Positions 1 through 7,429 of a DNA stretch of 38,001 nt are shown here, one piece after another. The notes beneath the pieces are model-generated. The model worked only from the letters and a program-made list of their open reading frames with translations, did no database searches and was not told where the DNA came from. This stretch comes from Acidobacteriota bacterium (lineage in GTDB: Bacteria > Acidobacteriota > UBA6911), in the NCBI GenBank assembly GCA_016934555.1, contig JAFGSS010000080.1:1-38001 (forward strand), written 5' to 3'. Position 1 is the stretch's first letter; each line of letters starts with the position of its first letter. Made by a program: the position numbers and the translations under genes.

Positions 1-2
1 AC

Positions 3-71
3 CACGGCGACAAGGATTACCGCAAAATCGTCGATGACATTCTGGAACAGCAGGCCAAGGAGTCGGACTGA
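3..71 (+). CDS. 3' end of an unidentified gene (partial)
   Basis: An open frame enters from the left edge and ends at TGA 69-71. Only 22 residues are visible, charged and probably helical, ending in KESD. The stop overlaps the start of the PIN gene (TGATG), so the two are almost certainly co-transcribed and translationally coupled. Too little remains to name a family. In a PIN/Fic neighbourhood it could be an antitoxin-like or restriction-associated protein, but the sequence does not show this. Confidence 0.6.
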   Translation, partial: HGDKDYRKIVDDILEQQAKESD

Positions 72-694
72 TGGCGATCAACTACACTGTGCAGGCCGAG
101 GTGGTCGACATCTCTGCGGACGCTCCGAGGGCCGAGGATGTGTTTCTGGTGGACACCAATGTCTGGTATTGGCTGACCTATTCCAGGGCCAGTCAGAGCG
201 CACGCCCACCAGCTTATTACCAGACTTCCAATTACCCCAATTACACTAACACCGCTCTCGGCGCTGGTGCGCGAATTTTCCAATCGGGGCTGAGTCTTGC
301 TGAACTGACTCATCTGATTGAGAAAGCCGAACGAGAAATCTACGAAGCCACCAACGGCCAGATCGGCACCAAGGAATATCGCCATAATCTTCCTGCCGAA
401 AGGGCGCAAGTATTTGCAGAGGTTCAGGCTGCCTGCGGGCTCGTTACAACACTGGCTGAGCCCCTAACCGTCACAATCGATTCACCCACAGCCACGTCCG
501 CTCTGAACCGGTTGCAATCTGAAAGGGTCGACGGCTACGATCTATTCATTCTCGAATCCATGCGAAGCCATGGCGTGGTCCAGGTCATTACCGATGACGG
601 CGACTTCGCCACCGTACCCGGTATTCAGGTTTTCACCGCCAACCGCAATGTTATCCAGGCAGCCCGCGCCCAAGGGAGGTTGATCACCCGATGA
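71..694 (+). CDS. PIN-domain protein (putative ribonuclease)
   Basis: A 207-residue protein with the acidic residues expected of a PIN nuclease. D28 lies in VDTNVW after the first strand, E78 in [10 protein letters not shown]157 in VDGYDLFIL and D175 in [11 protein letters not shown] domains are metal-dependent RNases, often the toxin of type II toxin-antitoxin pairs, though this one is longer than VapC toxins (about 130 residues). Residues 36-70 and 90-140 look like insertions. The start overlaps the stop of the preceding gene (TGATG) and the end overlaps the fic start by 4 nt (ATGA), so it sits in a compact operon. Codon use is more AT-tolerant than in the core genes to the right, which suggests acquisition. 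The fold call is good; the substrate and any antitoxin are unknown. Confidence 0.72.
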   Translation: MAINYTVQAEVVDISADAPRAEDVFLVDTNVWYWLTYSRASQSARPPAYYQTSNYPNYTNTALGAGARIFQSGLSLAELTHLIEKAEREIYEATNGQIGTKEYRHNLPAERAQVFAEVQAACGLVTTLAEPLTVTIDSPTATSALNRLQSERVDGYDLFILESMRSHGVVQVITDDGDFATVPGIQVFTANRNVIQAARAQGRLITR

Positions 695-1740
695 CCTCCT
701 CATTCCAGCCCCAGTTCACCATCACCAACCGCATGACCCAGGCCATCACCCGCATCGAGCGGGCGCGTGGCTTTCTCGAGGCGGCGCAGCTTTCCGCCGA
801 TTGGGTGCGCGAGCTGGGCGAGCAGGCGCTGATCCGGGAGGCGCACCACACCACTCACATCGAGGGCACCCGGCTGACCCTGGACCAGGCCGAGCGGCTG
901 TGGAAGGGTGAAACGGTTCCGGAGGCCGATCCGGACGATGCGCGGGAGCTGCTCAACTACCGCACCGCCTTCGAGTTTGTTTCCGAATGCCTGGACAGCG
1001 GCGACCCGATCACCGAAGGGATGATCCGCGAGATGCACCGCAAGCTGGTCGAAGGCGTGCGTGGTGGCAGCGCCGCGCCGGGGGAGTATCGGCGTATCCA
1101 GAACTATGTGGTCAACTCCGGCACCGGCCAAGTCATCTACACCCCGCCCACGGCGGTGGAGGTGCCGGTGATGATGTCGGAGTTGGTCAAGTGGCTGAAC
1201 GCTGACCTTGATATCCATCCAGTGATGGTGAGCGGCATCGCCCAGTTCCAGCTGGTGCTTATTCATCCGTTTCTGGACGGCAACGGCCGCGCTTCACGTC
1301 TGCTCTCAACCCTCTGCCTTTACAAGGCCGGGTACGATTTTAAGCGGCTGTTCACCATCAGCGAATACTACGACCGCGACCGGCCGACGTTTTACAAGTC
1401 GATCCAGAGCGTGCGCGACAACGGCATGGACATGACCGACTGGCTCGACTATTTCGTCACCGGCCTGGAAACCCAGATGGTCGAGGTGCGCGAGCGCAGC
1501 GAGCAGGTCATCCGCCGCGATGTGCTGATGAAACAGCACGCACTGAACGAGCGCCAGAGCAAGGCGTTGGGCTATCTCCTCCAGCACGGCAAACTGACCA
1601 TCCAGAATTTTGAAGCGCTCTGCCCGACCGTCAACCGCCGCAGCCTGCAGAGGGACCTGAAGGGGATGCTGGACAAGAATCTGATCGTTGAAGTTGGTGC
1701 GGGAGCGACCGACCCGACGCGCCATTACACATTGGCTTAG
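691..1740 (+). CDS. Fic family protein (AMPylase-type, self-inhibited class)
   Basis: A 349-residue Fic protein. The catalytic signature [12 protein letters not shown] starts at H192 and is complete, so nucleotidyl (typically AMP) transfer to a target hydroxyl is expected. An N-terminal inhibitory motif of the form (S/T)xxxE(G/N) is present at T54 to G59 (TTHIEG). This places it in the class where the inhibitory helix precedes the Fic core. Residues about 285-349 look like a winged-helix DNA-binding tail, common in chromosomal Fic regulators that may control their own expression. The start overlaps the PIN gene by 4 nt. A repeat tract follows its stop. The target is unknown. It is distinct from the decayed Fic gene at 4414. 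Confidence 0.93.
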   Translation: MTSSFQPQFTITNRMTQAITRIERARGFLEAAQLSADWVRELGEQALIREAHHTTHIEGTRLTLDQAERLWKGETVPEADPDDARELLNYRTAFEFVSECLDSGDPITEGMIREMHRKLVEGVRGGSAAPGEYRRIQNYVVNSGTGQVIYTPPTAVEVPVMMSELVKWLNADLDIHPVMVSGIAQFQLVLIHPFLDGNGRASRLLSTLCLYKAGYDFKRLFTISEYYDRDRPTFYKSIQSVRDNGMDMTDWLDYFVTGLETQMVEVRERSEQVIRRDVLMKQHALNERQSKALGYLLQHGKLTIQNFEALCPTVNRRSLQRDLKGMLDKNLIVEVGAGATDPTRHYTLA

Positions 1741-1795
1741 CTATGACAAGCTGTGACACCGAGCTGTGACAAAACTATGACAAAAGCTGCGACAT
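1741..1795 (+). repeat. Five degenerate CTRYGACA repeats after fic
   Basis: The octamer CTRYGACA occurs at 1741, 1751, 1764, 1775 and 1788, at spacings of 10-13 nt, immediately after the fic stop. It could be a regulator-binding array or the relic of a coding linker, because repeated Val-Thr type linkers are common in Fic and related regulators. Neither reading is proven. Confidence 0.6.
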
Positions 1796-1836
1796 CTTGG
1801 GGGCTGACTTGGGGGGTGACTTGGGGGGTGACTTGG
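1796..1836 (+). repeat. 12-bp tandem repeat, about 3.4 copies
   Basis: The unit CTTGGGGGGTGA is repeated at 1796 (one mismatch, GGC for GGG), 1808 and 1820, with a partial copy at 1832. The period of 12 keeps reading frame, and one frame reads as repeated Thr-Trp-Gly-Val. It lies 38 nt before the helicase start, where changes in copy number could alter the leader length. Confidence 0.8.
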
Positions 1837-1850
1837 AAACCATGGTTTCC
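1835..1850. repeat. 16-bp perfect palindrome upstream of the helicase gene
   Basis: GGAAACCATGGTTTCC is a perfect palindrome, extendable to TTGG/CCAA with a one-base bulge. It sits 23 nt before the start codon of the primase-helicase gene. This suits a dimeric repressor site, possibly for the winged-helix tail of the upstream Fic protein (inference). Confidence 0.6.
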
Positions 1851-1873
1851 CAACGACATGCTGATGGCGGAGT

Positions 1874-4258
1874 ATGGATTTACCGAAGAGTGACAAGAGC
1901 CTGAATAAAAGGGACGAACTCCGGCGGCTACGCGAGGAGATCACCCGCCTCAGGGCATTGCTGACCCAGCGCGGCATAGATTGGGAAGAACCGACCGCTC
2001 CTTCCCCCGTTCCCGCCATGGCGGAACCGGCTTCAGGCCCAATCCATCTCAGCATCGACGATAAAATCGCCCTGTTCCGCCGGCTGTTCCGGGGACGGGA
2101 GGACGTCTACCCCCAGCGCTGGGAGTCGGCCAAAGGCACCTCAGGCTATTCCCCGGCCTGCGGTAACGAGTGGAAACCTGGCGTTTGTCATAAACCCCGG
2201 GTGAAATGCGGCGACTGCCACCAGCGGCAGCTGCTGCCGGTAACCGATCAGGTAATCTATGACCACCTGGCAGGGAAACAAACCATCGGCGTCTACCCGC
2301 TCCTCCGCGATAACAACTGCCATTTTCTCGCGGTGGACTTCGATGGAGCCGACTGGCGGGAGGACGCCGGGGCCTACATGCAATCCTGCCGGGAACTCGG
2401 CATTCCGGCGGCGCTGGAAATTTCCCGCTCCGGCAATGGAGCACATACCTGGATCTTTTTTATCGATCCGGTCCCGGCCCGTGAAGCCCGGCAGCTCGGG
2501 ACCGCACTGATCAGTCATACCTGCGACCGGACCCGGCAATTGTCCCTGGCCAGCTACGACCGCCTGTTTCCCAACCAGGACACCATGGCCAAGGGGGGCT
2601 TCGGCAACCTGATCGCGCTCCCCTTGCAGAAACAGCCGAGGGAATCGGGGCGCAGCGTGTTCGTCGATGAGGGGTTGCAACCTTATCCAGACCAGTGGGC
2701 CTTTCTGGCATCCATCCGCGCGCTGTCCCGGCGGGATCTGGAAGACACCATCCTGCGGGCCAGCAGAGGTCACCACCCCCTGGATGTAGCCTTTGCAGCC
2801 GATGAGGACGACAGCAAGCCATGGCAGCGGCCATCACCTGTACCCGTCCGGATTGCCGGTCCGCTGCCGCGGTCGCTAGCCCTGGTGCTGGCCAACCAGA
2901 TTTTCATAGCCAAGGCCGATCTGCCGCAACCGTTGGGCAACCGCCTGATCCGGCTCGCCGCCTTCCAGAATCCGGAGTTTTACAGGGCCCAGGCCATGCG
3001 CCTGCCGGTGTGGAACAAGCCGCGCATCATCGGCTGCGCCGACAACTACGCCCGGCATATCGGTCTGCCCCGTGGCTGCCTCGATGCCGTACTCGACCTG
3101 TTGGAGGAGAACGACATCCGTCCAGATCTGCTGGACGAGCGCTTGCCCGGACGAAAAGTGGCGGTCAGATTCACCGGCTCCTTGCGCCAGGACCAGAAAG
3201 CGGCGGTTCGCGAGATGCTCAAGCATGACATTGGTGTCCTCAGCGCCCCGACGGCCTTTGGCAAGACGATCGCAGCCGCAGCCCTGATTGCCCGGCGTAA
3301 AGTGAGCACCCTGGTGCTGGTGCATCGTACCGAACTGCTGCGCCAGTGGCGGGAACGATTGACCGGGTTCCTGGAAATCCCCAAGGGCGGACTGGGCGTG
3401 ATCGGCGGCGGCAGGAAAAAGCCGTCCGGCAGGATCGACATCGCTGTCATGCAGTCGCTCTCCCGGCGGGAGGATCTGGGCGAATTGCTGGATCAGTACG
3501 GACAGGTCATCGTCGACGAATGCCACCACCTGTCGGCGTTTTCGTTCGAGCGGATACTCAAGCAGGCCAGGGGAAAGTTTGTGGTGGGTTTGACCGCCAC
3601 CCCGATACGGCGCGACGGTCATCAGCCGATCATCTTCATGCAGTGCGGACCGATCCGCCACATCGCGGATCGATCCGAAACCGCCCCCTCCAGGCTGGAG
3701 GTCTGGCCAAAAGCGCTGCCCGCGCCGGAAATCCCCCCGGATTCGCCGATCCAGAGTGTGTTCCGCATCCTCGCGGGCGATGCGATCCGAAACCGGCGCA
3801 TCGCCGCGGATGTGCTGGCCGCCTACCGCGAAGGGCGGAAGGTACTGGTGCTCACCGAGCGAACAGATCATCTGGCACTGTTGCGGGATGCGATGGGAAT
3901 GGGGGCAGAACACTGCTTCATCCTGCATGGCCGTCTGTCGAGGAAGCAGCGGACAGCCATATTCGCCGAACTGGAGGCATTGGACAAGGCGGCACCCAGG
4001 GTCTTGCTGGCCACTGGCCGCCTGATCGGTGAAGGTTTCGACCATCCGCCCCTCGATACTTTGGTGCTGGCCATGCCGATTTCATGGAAAGGAACCTTGC
4101 AGCAATACGCCGGACGCCTGCACCGTGAGCATACCGATAAGCGGGATGTGCGGGTATACGACTATGCCGAGGTCGATCACCCCCAGCTTGCCCGCATGTG
4201 GGATAAGCGCCAGCGCGGCTACCGGGCTATGGGGTATGACATCCGACCGATGCCGTGA
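1874..4258 (+). CDS. AEP primase (TOTE-type)-SF2 helicase fusion
   Basis: A 794-residue two-part protein. Residues 8-35 form a short coiled coil. Residues about 58-290 resemble the archaeo-eukaryotic primase domain described in TOTE conflict systems, with a cysteine cluster (C96, C105, C112, C115), the metal-binding pair D155/D157 in VDFDG, and H191 in NGAHTWIF. Residues about 430-790 are an SF2 helicase: Walker A APTAFGKT (458-465), DECH (548-551), TAT (574-576) and motif VI QYAGRLHR (744-751). All key residues seem intact, so it should be active as an ATP-dependent nucleic-acid motor with primase/polymerase-like chemistry. Defence or mobile-element conflict is the role proposed for the family; the exact activity here is unknown. 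No good ribosome-binding site precedes the ATG. Confidence 0.85.
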   Translation: MDLPKSDKSLNKRDELRRLREEITRLRALLTQRGIDWEEPTAPSPVPAMAEPASGPIHLSIDDKIALFRRLFRGREDVYPQRWESAKGTSGYSPACGNEWKPGVCHKPRVKCGDCHQRQLLPVTDQVIYDHLAGKQTIGVYPLLRDNNCHFLAVDFDGADWREDAGAYMQSCRELGIPAALEISRSGNGAHTWIFFIDPVPAREARQLGTALISHTCDRTRQLSLASYDRLFPNQDTMAKGGFGNLIALPLQKQPRESGRSVFVDEGLQPYPDQWAFLASIRALSRRDLEDTILRASRGHHPLDVAFAADEDDSKPWQRPSPVPVRIAGPLPRSLALVLANQIFIAKADLPQPLGNRLIRLAAFQNPEFYRAQAMRLPVWNKPRIIGCADNYARHIGLPRGCLDAVLDLLEENDIRPDLLDERLPGRKVAVRFTGSLRQDQKAAVREMLKHDIGVLSAPTAFGKTIAAAALIARRKVSTLVLVHRTELLRQWRERLTGFLEIPKGGLGVIGGGRKKPSGRIDIAVMQSLSRREDLGELLDQYGQVIVDECHHLSAFSFERILKQARGKFVVGLTATPIRRDGHQPIIFMQCGPIRHIADRSETAPSRLEVWPKALPAPEIPPDSPIQSVFRILAGDAIRNRRIAADVLAAYREGRKVLVLTERTDHLALLRDAMGMGAEHCFILHGRLSRKQRTAIFAELEALDKAAPRVLLATGRLIGEGFDHPPLDTLVLAMPISWKGTLQQYAGRLHREHTDKRDVRVYDYAEVDHPQLARMWDKRQRGYRAMGYDIRPMP

Positions 4259-4263
4259 TTTTA

Positions 4264-4304
4264 CGAAAAGGTACCAACATGAAACAGGACAGCCGGCCTT
4301 TTCG
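4264..4304. repeat. Inverted repeat after the helicase stop
   Basis: CGAAAAGG (4264-4271) is repeated inverted as CCTTTTCG (4297-4304) with a 25-nt spacer, starting 5 nt after the helicase stop codon. It may be a weak terminator, since no U-run follows. A 41-codon open frame (4279-4404) spans it, but that has no recognisable product and I do not call it a gene. Confidence 0.35.
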
Positions 4305-4413
4305 GGTTCGCCGCTCCATTTCCGATCGGGGCCGCCGGACCGGCACGAGTCGGATGGTGACGAAGCCGGGATTGTGCGGTTCGATTGGGTGTAAATGGGC
4401 GTAATATTGGTTC

Positions 4414-4650
4414 ATGCTGCAAACCGAGACTATCCGGATCACCCCAGTGATCCCCAGCCTCACCGCCATGATTGATGAGTATAGGAGCTCCTGGCTCACA
4501 TTGCGCCACCCGGATCAAAGGCGGCAGGCTGTCCGACCAGGAAGTGGAGCGGTCGCTCTCGAATCCTGAGATCAAGTCGTTTGGCTCCCGCGACAAGCAG
4601 GAGGTGGCCAGCTACGCCAAACGATGGGCCCGGTATTCACCTCCTGGTCG
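4414..4650 (+). pseudogene. Decayed second Fic-family gene (5' fragment)
   Basis: The ATG at 4414 opens with MLQTETIRITP, the usual N-terminus of a common Fic subfamily, but the frame stops at 4569. A shifted frame carries RIKGGRLSDQEVERSLSN and then FGSRDKQEVASYA (about 4511-4610). These match the inhibitory-helix region (normally RIEGSxLSDxEVE) and the following helix of that subfamily. A third frame at 4624-4647 gives GPVFTSW, where family members read VxxSW-like sequence. At least two frameshifts, an internal deletion and an E-to-K change in the inhibitory motif are therefore visible. The catalytic HPFxxGNGR half is absent. About 100 bases up to the kinase stop show nothing recognisable and probably contain the island/core junction. 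Confidence 0.75.
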
Positions 4651-4752
4651 GTCTACTCGTTCGGCAATGTCAACGCAGGGGGAACCCCGCGCGATATCGC
4701 AAAGTGGCCCCGGGCGGCGAACCGGAAGCCGAAAGAATCAGTGGGCATCCGG

Positions 4753-7233
4753 TCAGACTGTCCAGGCGCCTTCGGGACCGGCCAGCGCCTGATGCACCCC
4801 GGCGGCCAGGTCCTTCATCGAAAAGGGCTTTTGCAGAAACGGGGAGGGCGGGGCCGCGGGGGCGCCCGGAACGGCATCGGCGGAGTGGCCGGACATGAAG
4901 AGGACCTTCAGCCCCGGGTGCCGGGCCCTGAGCGCCCGGGCCAGGTCGCGGCCGTTCATCCCGGGCATCACCATGTCGGTGATCGCGAGGTCGATGGCGC
5001 CAACGTGGGCGTCGGCCGTCGCCGTCGCCTCGGCGGGGGAAGCCGCCTCGAGCACCCGGTAACCGAGCTTCTCGAGCATGCGGCGCGTCATCCTGCGGAC
5101 CGAGGCATCATCCTCGACCAGGAGCAGGGTTTCGCCCCGCCCCGCGGGGGTCTCCACCGGCTCCCCGGCCGGTTGCGTATCGGGCGCCGCAGCGTGCCGG
5201 GGGAGATAGACCCGCAGAGTCGTCCCCTTCCCCTTTTCGCTCTGGACATGGACATACCCGCCGTTCTGCTTGACGATGCCGTAGACGGTGGCCAGGCCCA
5301 GCCCCGTGCCCCTGCCCACCTCCTTGGTGGAGAAGAAGGGCTCGAAAAGATGTTCGAGCGTTTCGGCGTCCATGCCGCAGCCGTCGTCGCTGACCGACAT
5401 GAGGACATACTCGCCCGCCGTCATGCCTTCGTGCCCGGCGGCGAAGGTTTGGTCGACAACGGCGTTTTCGGTTTCGATGACGATCCGCCCGACGTCGGCG
5501 ATGGCGTCGCGCGCGTTGACGCAGAGGTTGACCAGGACCTGGTTCAACTGCCCCGGGTCGATCCTGACCGGCCAGAGCCCCCCGGCCGGGACCCACTCCA
5601 GCCGGATCTGCTCCCCGATCAGGCGCCGCAGCATGTTGAGGCTTGCTTCCACCGCGCCGTCCAGGTCCAGGCTTTTGGGGCTCATCGGCTGGACGCGGGC
5701 GAAGGCCAGCAACTGCCGGGTGATCTCAGCGGAATGACCCGCCGCCTTCAGGATTTCGCCGAAGCATTCCTCGAGCGGACCACCCGGCTCCACCTGCTCC
5801 ATGCCCATCTCCGCGTACCCCACGATCACGCCGAGCATGTTGTTGTAATCGTGCGCTACTCCCCCCGCCAGCCTTCCGACCGCCTCCATCTTCTGGGCCT
5901 GGCGGAGGTGGCTTTCGAGCCGGCGGCGCTCGGTGATATCGTGGACGATGGCATGGAGCAGCATCCGCCCCTGGATCTCGATGCCGCTGCCGAAGACGGC
6001 GACGTCCCGCACTGAGCCGTCGGCCAGCCGGTGGCGGGATTCGAAGTGCATCCGCTCCCGATCCCGGGCCTTGTCCATTTCCTCCCGGATCCGGTCGGGG
6101 GACAGGGTGCTGATCTCCCCGATCCTCATCCCGCAGAGACGGGCCCCGGTCCACCCGTAAAACCGCTCGGCCGCCCGGTTGGCTTCGACGATGGCGCCGT
6201 CGGCGGGATCGATGAGGAGCTTCACCGCCGAATGGTTATGGAAGAGATCCCGGAATTTGGCCTCGCTGTCGCGCAGTTTTTCGTTGCTCTCGGCCAGGTG
6301 CCGCGTCCGGGTGCGCAGCTGCCGGCGGAAGAGCAACAGCAGCGAGAGCGCCGCCGCCAGGAGGGCGGCGATGCCCCCCAGGACCCAGGGGATGTACCGG
6401 GGGACGACGACCCGGGGAGGCCGCTCCATCCACCGCTCGAGCGCCCGGTAGTAGGCCGACCGGGGCTCCGCCTTCATCCTCCGCAGGTTCCGGTCGATCG
6501 CCTCGAGCAGGTCGCCGCCCGCCCCGGCGCGGGCGGCGTAGTAGAGCGACACCGGGTGGAAAACGATCGGAGTCTTTTCCAGCTGGTACCGCCCGTGGTA
6601 ATAGTCGCCGAAGTACTGGTTCGACGCGACCGCGTCGGCGTCCCCCCTGCTGGCCAGGCCATACGCTTCGCCGAAGGAATCCGCCTCGATGAACGCGGCC
6701 TGGAAACCGAAACCTTTCAGCAGCCGCTCGAGCGCTGTCTTCTGGACGGAGCCGGAGAGCACGGCGATGCGCCGGCCGTCCAGGTCGGGAATGCTTCGGA
6801 TGCGGGCGCCCTTACGGGCGTAGAGGGTCGACCAGCTGCTGAGGACCTCCTCGCGGTGGAAGTCGAACTCCCTCTCCCGCTCGTCCGAGATGGCGACGTC
6901 GGGCATGAGGTCGATGCGTCCCTCCCGCAGCTGCTCGAGGCACCGGTCCCAGTCGCAGCCGACCGCGACGAGGTTCCACCCCTCCCGTTCCGCTATCGCC
7001 TCGAGGACCTCGCCGAAGATACCCGCGCCCCTTCCCGCGTCATCGGTGTAGATCTTCGGCCGGTTCTCGTAGACGCCGAAACGCACCCGTCGCTTCCCGG
7101 CTTCTCCCCGCTCCGCGCTCGCCGGCTTCGGCCCGCGCTCCATCGCGCGGCCCGCCTGGCCCCGGCAGATGCCGGCGCCACCGGCAGCCAGCACAAGCAG
7201 CGCGATCAGCAGGAGGATTCTCTTCATTTCCAT
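4753..7233 (-). CDS. Hybrid sensor histidine kinase with periplasmic substrate-binding sensor
   Basis: An 826-residue membrane kinase. A signal sequence (residues 3-25) leads to a periplasmic family-3 solute-binding-like domain (about 47-270) and one membrane span (281-302). Then come a PAS domain (about 322-436), a HisKA domain with phospho-acceptor H461 (VAHDYNNML), an ATPase domain with N-box NLCVNARDA (569-577) and GTGLGL (642-647), and a receiver domain (702-815) with D753 and K802. The binding domain probably senses a small molecule such as an amino acid, and phosphate passes to the attached receiver. No HPt or separate output regulator is adjacent. Translation may start at the second Met (codon 3). 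It is convergent with the accessory island and divergent from the antiporter. Confidence 0.92.
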   Translation of the reverse strand: MEMKRILLLIALLVLAAGGAGICRGQAGRAMERGPKPASAERGEAGKRRVRFGVYENRPKIYTDDAGRGAGIFGEVLEAIAEREGWNLVAVGCDWDRCLEQLREGRIDLMPDVAISDEREREFDFHREEVLSSWSTLYARKGARIRSIPDLDGRRIAVLSGSVQKTALERLLKGFGFQAAFIEADSFGEAYGLASRGDADAVASNQYFGDYYHGRYQLEKTPIVFHPVSLYYAARAGAGGDLLEAIDRNLRRMKAEPRSAYYRALERWMERPPRVVVPRYIPWVLGGIAALLAAALSLLLLFRRQLRTRTRHLAESNEKLRDSEAKFRDLFHNHSAVKLLIDPADGAIVEANRAAERFYGWTGARLCGMRIGEISTLSPDRIREEMDKARDRERMHFESRHRLADGSVRDVAVFGSGIEIQGRMLLHAIVHDITERRRLESHLRQAQKMEAVGRLAGGVAHDYNNMLGVIVGYAEMGMEQVEPGGPLEECFGEILKAAGHSAEITRQLLAFARVQPMSPKSLDLDGAVEASLNMLRRLIGEQIRLEWVPAGGLWPVRIDPGQLNQVLVNLCVNARDAIADVGRIVIETENAVVDQTFAAGHEGMTAGEYVLMSVSDDGCGMDAETLEHLFEPFFSTKEVGRGTGLGLATVYGIVKQNGGYVHVQSEKGKGTTLRVYLPRHAAAPDTQPAGEPVETPAGRGETLLLVEDDASVRRMTRRMLEKLGYRVLEAASPAEATATADAHVGAIDLAITDMVMPGMNGRDLARALRARHPGLKVLFMSGHSADAVPGAPAAPPSPFLQKPFSMKDLAAGVHQALAGPEGAWTV

Positions 7234-7303
7234 GAGTCACCCGTTCCGGCCGGCGGCCGGATGTCGCACCATCGAGTCCGGCGACTGCGGCGCATTGCGA
7301 CAG

Positions 7304-7318
7304 CTTTTATCATAAAAG
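7304..7318 (-). promoter_or_regulatory. Palindromic -10 region of the sensor kinase promoter
   Basis: CTTTTAT-C-ATAAAAG is a perfect 15-nt palindrome. On the minus strand it contains TATGAT (7314 to 7309), a good -10 hexamer 76 nt before the kinase start. No clear -35 is seen. The symmetry could also be an operator overlapping the promoter. Confidence 0.45.
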
Positions 7319-7397
7319 GAGCCCGGACGGAAATGCCGAATAGTCGCTGCTGGGGTTGGCGACCCGATCCGCGCATGAAAGGCGGGGTGGATTGGGG

Positions 7398-7403
7398 TAT
7401 GAT
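7398..7403 (+). promoter_or_regulatory. -10 element of the antiporter gene
   Basis: TATGAT, 27 nt before the antiporter ATG. A GGGGAG ribosome-binding site lies at 7422-7427, very close to the start. No convincing -35 is present at the right spacing. Confidence 0.4.
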
Positions 7404-7429
7404 GTAATTTTTTAGGCCCTTGGGGAGCT

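Noticed and set aside
1741-1836. CRISPR-like array
   Set aside because: Repeat units are 8 and 12 nt with almost no spacers and no cas genes are present, so these are simple tandem repeats.
4279-4404. 41-codon plus-strand open frame after the helicase
   Set aside because: It has an Arg-rich, unrecognised product, no convincing ribosome-binding site, and it lies in decaying DNA next to a pseudogene.
4624-7407. Long plus-strand open frames opposite the sensor kinase (4624-6015 and 6031-7407)
   Set aside because: They are Pro/Arg/His-rich antisense shadows of a kinase whose domains are all recognisable; GC-rich codon bias keeps these frames open.
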